Source: Amanita rubescens (taxonomy: Eukaryota; Basidiomycota; Agaricomycetes; Agaricales; Amanitaceae). From it: a stretch of DNA of 64,000 nucleotides. The stretch spans positions 1-64,000 of the forward strand of contig WION01000027.1 of assembly GCA_015039365.1 (NCBI GenBank), written 5' to 3'. Each line of letters opens with the position of its first letter. Within the stretch, counting starts at the first letter, position 1. The position numbers were made by a program, and so were the translations under genes. This document shows positions 60,376 to 64,000 of this stretch, one piece after another. Under the pieces are notes generated by a model that made no database searches, was not told where the DNA came from, and saw only the letters and a list, made by a program, of their open reading frames with translations.

Positions 60376-60847
60376 ATGTCAATCCAAACGCATCCCCCGA
60401 CCTCGTCATCCGGCAAACCGCTTGGACGGACTCCAGACCGGCTTGTTACGCGCCAAACGAAAATTTTCAAAGAACAATGGATGGGTTTAGGTCCATCCTT
60501 CGATCTGGCGCTTGTGCAGGGTGATACGGAGATGACATCGATGACAGCTGCCATCTGGCGGAACTTTCTAGGCGCCCGGGGCGCGCGGAATTGCGTACCC
60601 ATCAAGCACAGAATTATCAACCTATAGACGCGCCGTTAACCTTGTCGGCGGTGAAGTTGTTAATGTCGCCAAGATTGATGTGGACAAGGAAGAACTCGAA
60701 GACGACGGATCGGGTGTGCATGATTACCCCCCTCAAGAGGTCGAGAAGTATGTCAAATTGATGTTGGAGCTGGTCGAGTATATGAGGAGGGAGCTAGCTA
60801 GACTTGACGTAGCCTGCCAAAAGTTTCACGTTGTTAATTATCCATAG
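60376..60847 (+). pseudogene. CBP3 (UQCC1)-like complex III assembly factor, C-terminal fragment
   Basis: Reads FKEQWMGLGPSFDLALVQGD and TAAIWRNFLGARGARN, then, after a one-base slip at about 60624, YRRAVNLVGGEVVNVAK and EVEKYVKLMLELVEYMRRELARLD. This order is that of the C-terminal half of Cbp3/UQCC1, the mitochondrial chaperone for cytochrome b: MGLxxSYDxGLxxGD, AAxWRNxxGARG, then YVRRELxRLD. The N-terminal half and mitochondrial presequence are missing; the ATG at 60376 is followed by an unrelated low-complexity lead. It is a truncated, shifted copy; the functional gene is presumably elsewhere. Confidence 0.6.
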
Positions 60848-60885
60848 TAGTCACACGTCACACGTCACGCGTGATCAATCGATAC

Positions 60886-62251
60886 TATGGACACCGACAG
60901 TTTGCTGACTTCAGAACAACTTCAAGCGCTCAGACAGTCTATCTCATCCCATGCACCATTTTGTAGCGGCGTCTTGCCAGTGCCCAATCCCGTAGACTTG
61001 GCCTTGTACTATGGGAAAGGAGAAAACGCTCGGTGACTTGGGCTCCTTGACATCTTGCTTGCAATACTTAACAGGCTCTTCATAGCTGGATCGATCTCTA
61101 TCGGCCTTCAAATGAATCCATATCAAACTTTGTCAACGCATGCGAACCTGCAACATTTGGTTTCAAGGGCGAGGACGTGTATGATGAATCTTACAGAAAA
61201 GCCGGAAAGCTCGACTCCACCTCATTTCGGCCTATGCTCGACATTTTGAGCCTCGGTCTCGTCGCGATTGTACGCGATGGCCTTTTACATGGGATGGAGG
61301 CGCAGAAACCTATTCGAGCCGAGCTGTACAATTTGAACGTCTATGGTGTCGTCTTACATCTGAAACGTGTCGCACACGTACTAATGCGTTTTCGTAGGAG
61401 AAGGATCATTCTTCAAGGCACACAGGGATACTCCCCACGGTCAAAAGATGTTCGGATCTCTAGTCATCTTCTACCCAACTTCCCACCAAGGCGGTAGGTT
61501 GCACATCAGGAAAGACGACAAGGAATGGTATTTCGACTCTGAAACATTGACCGAAACCGAGGAGCCTCACATCGGCTATGTCGCCTTGTACAGCGATGTC
61601 GAACACGAAGTTGATTTGGTCAAATCCGGCCACAGAGTATCGATCACCTACAATCTCTTCTACGAATCGGACCACTTTGTGCAGCATCCTACTTCCTTGT
61701 CTCCTAATGCTCTTGCTTTTAAAAACTTGTTGCAAGGCCTTTTGGATGATCCGACGTTTCTCCCGGACGGAGGGTGGCTTGGTTTCGGCCTTGAATATCA
61801 CTATCCGCTACCCACTGCTACCAAACACATCAAACTGGACAAAATCTCCAACAACCTTAAAGGAAGCGACGCGGAAATCATGCAAGTCGCGGAACAACTT
61901 GGTCTTAACGCGTCGCTCTGGTGCCTGGTCGAGTCTGCCCGTGCCAAGGTGGCATGCAAAGGAATATTACCTGATATAAGTGGGATGGAATTTGGCGAAA
62001 ATACAATCGCTCTCGACTCATTCCTCCGCGAAGAAGTCGGGGCCAAGATGTTGCAAGAAAGCGAGGAAGGAGAGGTTGACGAGAGGTGTTACATCAATTG
62101 GGTCACGCGTCCGACTGGTACGAACCGTACCCGGACGGCTTACCTGTATTATGGAAACGAGACAACCTCCGAATATGCATATAACACGGTTTGTTTGGTT
62201 ATACGAGTGGAGAAAAGAGGGCAAAATCAGACCCAGAATCCTAGTGACTGA
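60886..62251 (+). CDS. 2-oxoglutarate/Fe(II)-dependent oxygenase (prolyl-hydroxylase-like)
   Basis: ATG 60886 (MDTDSLLTSEQLQ). Joins: GTGACT...CATAG (ENAR to WIDLYRPSNES) and GTGTCG...CGTAG (NLNVYG to EGSFFKAHRD). Iron-binding facial triad: AHRDTP (His and Asp) and DVEHEV (His), with GHRVSITYNL supplying the 2OG-binding Arg. The core is the double-stranded beta-helix of Fe2OG oxygenases (FGSLVIFYPTSHQGGRLHI, IGYVALYSDVEHEV). About 420 residues with a C-terminal extension (RTAYLYYGNETTSEYAYN) that recurs in agaric members. Substrate unknown; such proteins hydroxylate proteins or small molecules. Ligands complete, frame intact to TGA 62249. Confidence 0.85.
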
Positions 62252-62332
62252 TATGCTCCGGTTTATGCATGTATATATCCCGTCAATGTTCTGTCTATTT
62301 CATTTCGTCTACGTTGAATCCAAAAGTCAATT

Positions 62333-63382
62333 TCAAAGTCTTGTAATGCTCCACTTCATCCAATGGGCTATCTCACCACCTCTATCGACCGGAAAAACTT
62401 CCGTCTCTACCTTGACAGTGCCCTTTTCGAATATTTCACCATCCCAAAGTTCGTTCCAAGAATTGGACGAATGACAAAATATTTGATGCTGCACGCCATC
62501 CACCAAGGTATATCTTGCTCCCTTCACAAGTGCCCCGCGATTCGCCCCGAATATAGTTGATCCAGGAAGCGGTGAGATTAAAGACCCGAATTTCTGTGCG
62601 ATATCGCGCTGCCCTGCTTCATCAAAGAGATGGAAGAATGAGGATGCGCAAATGGCGGAAACGTGACCTTGGAGAGGATTCAAGCTGGTTAAGGATTTGA
62701 GATTGGCAGGGCGAGGATTGATATTGAGGGGTGGATTGGAGGAGTAGAAAGGAGCGCGTGGTGTACTAAGCATTGCTGCGTCAAATATGTCACCAGCGAT
62801 GAATGCCGCTGGGAATGTTTCGGGAGTGCTCCGGAAGAGCTCATGGCCGTAGTCCCAAAAAGCTATATACAACGTCAGTTAAGAGTAAGAAGATTTCGTG
62901 GATGCTCGCCTTGACGCAGTTCGAACCCCATTACATTCTCCGCCTGCCAGCCATCAGCTACGGCTTTCCTCAGGTCGCATCCGACTTGAAAAAAATAAGA
63001 TCAGTTGGCAATTAAATAAGGGGGAAATTATCTCGTACAACAACATCCAACGTCGAGTAAAATCGCGTCCTTTCTTTCTTTAGCGAGTTCCAAAACACGC
63101 GGGTAAACAGATACGTTGGACGCTCGAAATCTTGTCATTCCCAAAGTCAGCAATATATAATGACGCAACTTATTTTAAGAGCAACATACTTGGTAAACAT
63201 GAACCTGCTAATGCAGCCATATGGGAATACACTGTACGCCTTGGCTTGAACAGCGAAGATGTGGTTCTTCAGTTCGTCATCGTCATCATCCCAGTTTGAG
63301 CTTTGAAAAAAGCAAGCTCGACTTCGGTGAGAGAAAGGGTTTCCTCGGTCCCTAACACGTTGGAAGGCAGCATGTTTGACAT
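62333..63382 (-). CDS. SAM-dependent methyltransferase, copy 1 (possible frameshift)
   Basis: ATG 63382 (MSNMLPSNVLGTEE), then LSLTEVELAFFKAQTG. The next exon gives DDDDELKNHIFAVQAKAYSVF but is one base out of frame at about 63295. Later exons: FRASNVSVYPRVLELAKER, AILLDVGCCFGCDLRKAVADG (SAM-binding motif), VMGFELRQ, then AFWDYGHELF joined across a GC-AG intron (donor GCGAGC). The last exon has AAFIAGDIFD, LQGHVSAICASSFFHLFDEAGQ, GSTIFGANRGAL, FCHSSNSWNELWDG and ends WSITRL at TGA 62333. This is the Agaricomycete UMTA-like/methyltransferase-11-type family, whose substrates are mostly unknown. The upstream slip may be a sequencing error; otherwise the gene is broken. Confidence 0.75.
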
Positions 63383-63584
63383 GGGAGTGCGCACACGAGT
63401 GATCTTATATAAACACTACAACGGTTACGTTATTTCGGCTATGTATGAGTCAAAACTCGGATATCCCAATCCGTTCAAATTACTGTCACCTCAGATTGCT
63501 TGACGTACTGACCTGCAAATGAATCGTGTATTTCACTTCGCCCACATTGAACATCCAAGTTTGAACGTACGTCTAAAGTCAATT

Positions 63585-64000
63585 TCAAAGTCTGGTAACA
63601 CTCCATCTCATCCAATGGGCTATGTCACCGCCTCTATTGACTGGAATAAGTTCCGTCTCTACGCGAACAGTGCCCTTTTCAAATATTTCACCGTCCCAAA
63701 GCTCATTCCAAGAATCGGGGGAATGACAAAAGACGTGGCGCTGCACGACGTTCGGCGAGGTGAGCCTGGTTCCTTTGACAAGTGCTCCGCGATTCGCCCC
63801 GAATATAGTTGACCCAGGAAGTGGTGAAATCAGCGACGCGAATTTCTGTGCGATATCACGCTGCCCTGCTTCATCAAAGAGGTGGAAGAACGAGGATGCG
63901 CAAATGGCAGAAACGTGCCCCTGGAGAGGGCCCAAGCTGGTTAAGAATTTGAGATCAGGGCGAGAATCGAGGGGTGGATTTGAGGCATAGAAAGGAGCAT
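63585..64000 (-). CDS. SAM-dependent methyltransferase, copy 2 (runs off window)
   Basis: Last exon only: APFYASNPPLDS, LQGHVSAICASSFFHLFDEAGQ, GSTIFGANRGALVKG, FCHSPDSWNELWDGEIFEKG and WSVTRL at TGA 63585. Nearly identical to the last exon of copy 1 in the same orientation, so a tandem duplicate, with the SAM-binding part beyond 64000. Confidence 0.8.
   Translation of the reverse strand, partial: APFYASNPPLDSRPDLKFLTSLGPLQGHVSAICASSFFHLFDEAGQRDIAQKFASLISPLPGSTIFGANRGALVKGTRLTSPNVVQRHVFCHSPDSWNELWDGEIFEKGTVRVETELIPVNRGGDIAHWMRWSVTRL

Overview
The window is nuclear DNA from a filamentous basidiomycete, most likely a mushroom-forming Agaricomycete. The evidence is dense short GT-AG introns of about 45-60 nt, many F-box proteins with leucine-rich tails, a TKL-like kinase of agaric type, a basidiomycete-type intracellular trypsin-like protein, and many small lineage-specific duplications. 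I cannot name the species. No rRNA, tRNA, CRISPR array or intact transposon was seen. Gene models below were built by joining exons at GT-AG junctions that keep frame; uncertain joins are stated.

Layout. 1-4 kb: a secreted kinase-like gene (copy A) and a decayed piece of its 5' end. 4-5.5 kb: an F-box gene. 5.7-8.9 kb: two head-to-head phosphoesterase genes, both with lesions, forming an inverted duplication. 9.5-14.6 kb: a second inverted duplication whose left arm carries a decayed subtilisin-type protease with an I9 prodomain, whose right arm carries a free-standing I9 inhibitor, and whose loop holds a broken piece of plasma-membrane H+-ATPase. 17.5-22.6 kb: a small beta-rich protein and a kinase whose N-terminus is a tandem array of one-exon repeats. 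23-26.5 kb: an intact intracellular trypsin-like protein and an inverted dead copy. 27.5-35.8 kb: conserved genes (NAPE-PLD-type metallo-hydrolase, mitochondrial cyclophilin) and basidiomycete hypotheticals. 36.4-40.5 kb: two tandem Old Yellow Enzyme genes, the first with a frame problem. 41.2-46.9 kb: a small secreted cysteine-rich protein, an RNase H fusion protein and an AT-hook protein. 47.3-48.8 and 55.6-59.5 kb: three more secreted kinase-like genes (B, C, D). Between them lie a disordered protein, an SMI1/KNR4-like fragment and an F-box pseudogene. 60.4-64 kb: a CBP3-like fragment, a 2OG-Fe(II) oxygenase and two tandem methyltransferases.

Most interesting system: copies A-D encode signal peptide, short propeptide, a Lys-Arg site at the first exon junction, then a kinase-like fold (two tandem in B, C and D). 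Domain 1 keeps a lysine, an HxD....N-like loop and a DW(G/A) motif in place of DFG; domain 2 is degenerate. This looks like a lineage-expanded, Kex2-processed secreted kinase/pseudokinase family. The window as a whole is an accessory-type region shaped by repeated inverted and tandem gene duplication followed by decay.
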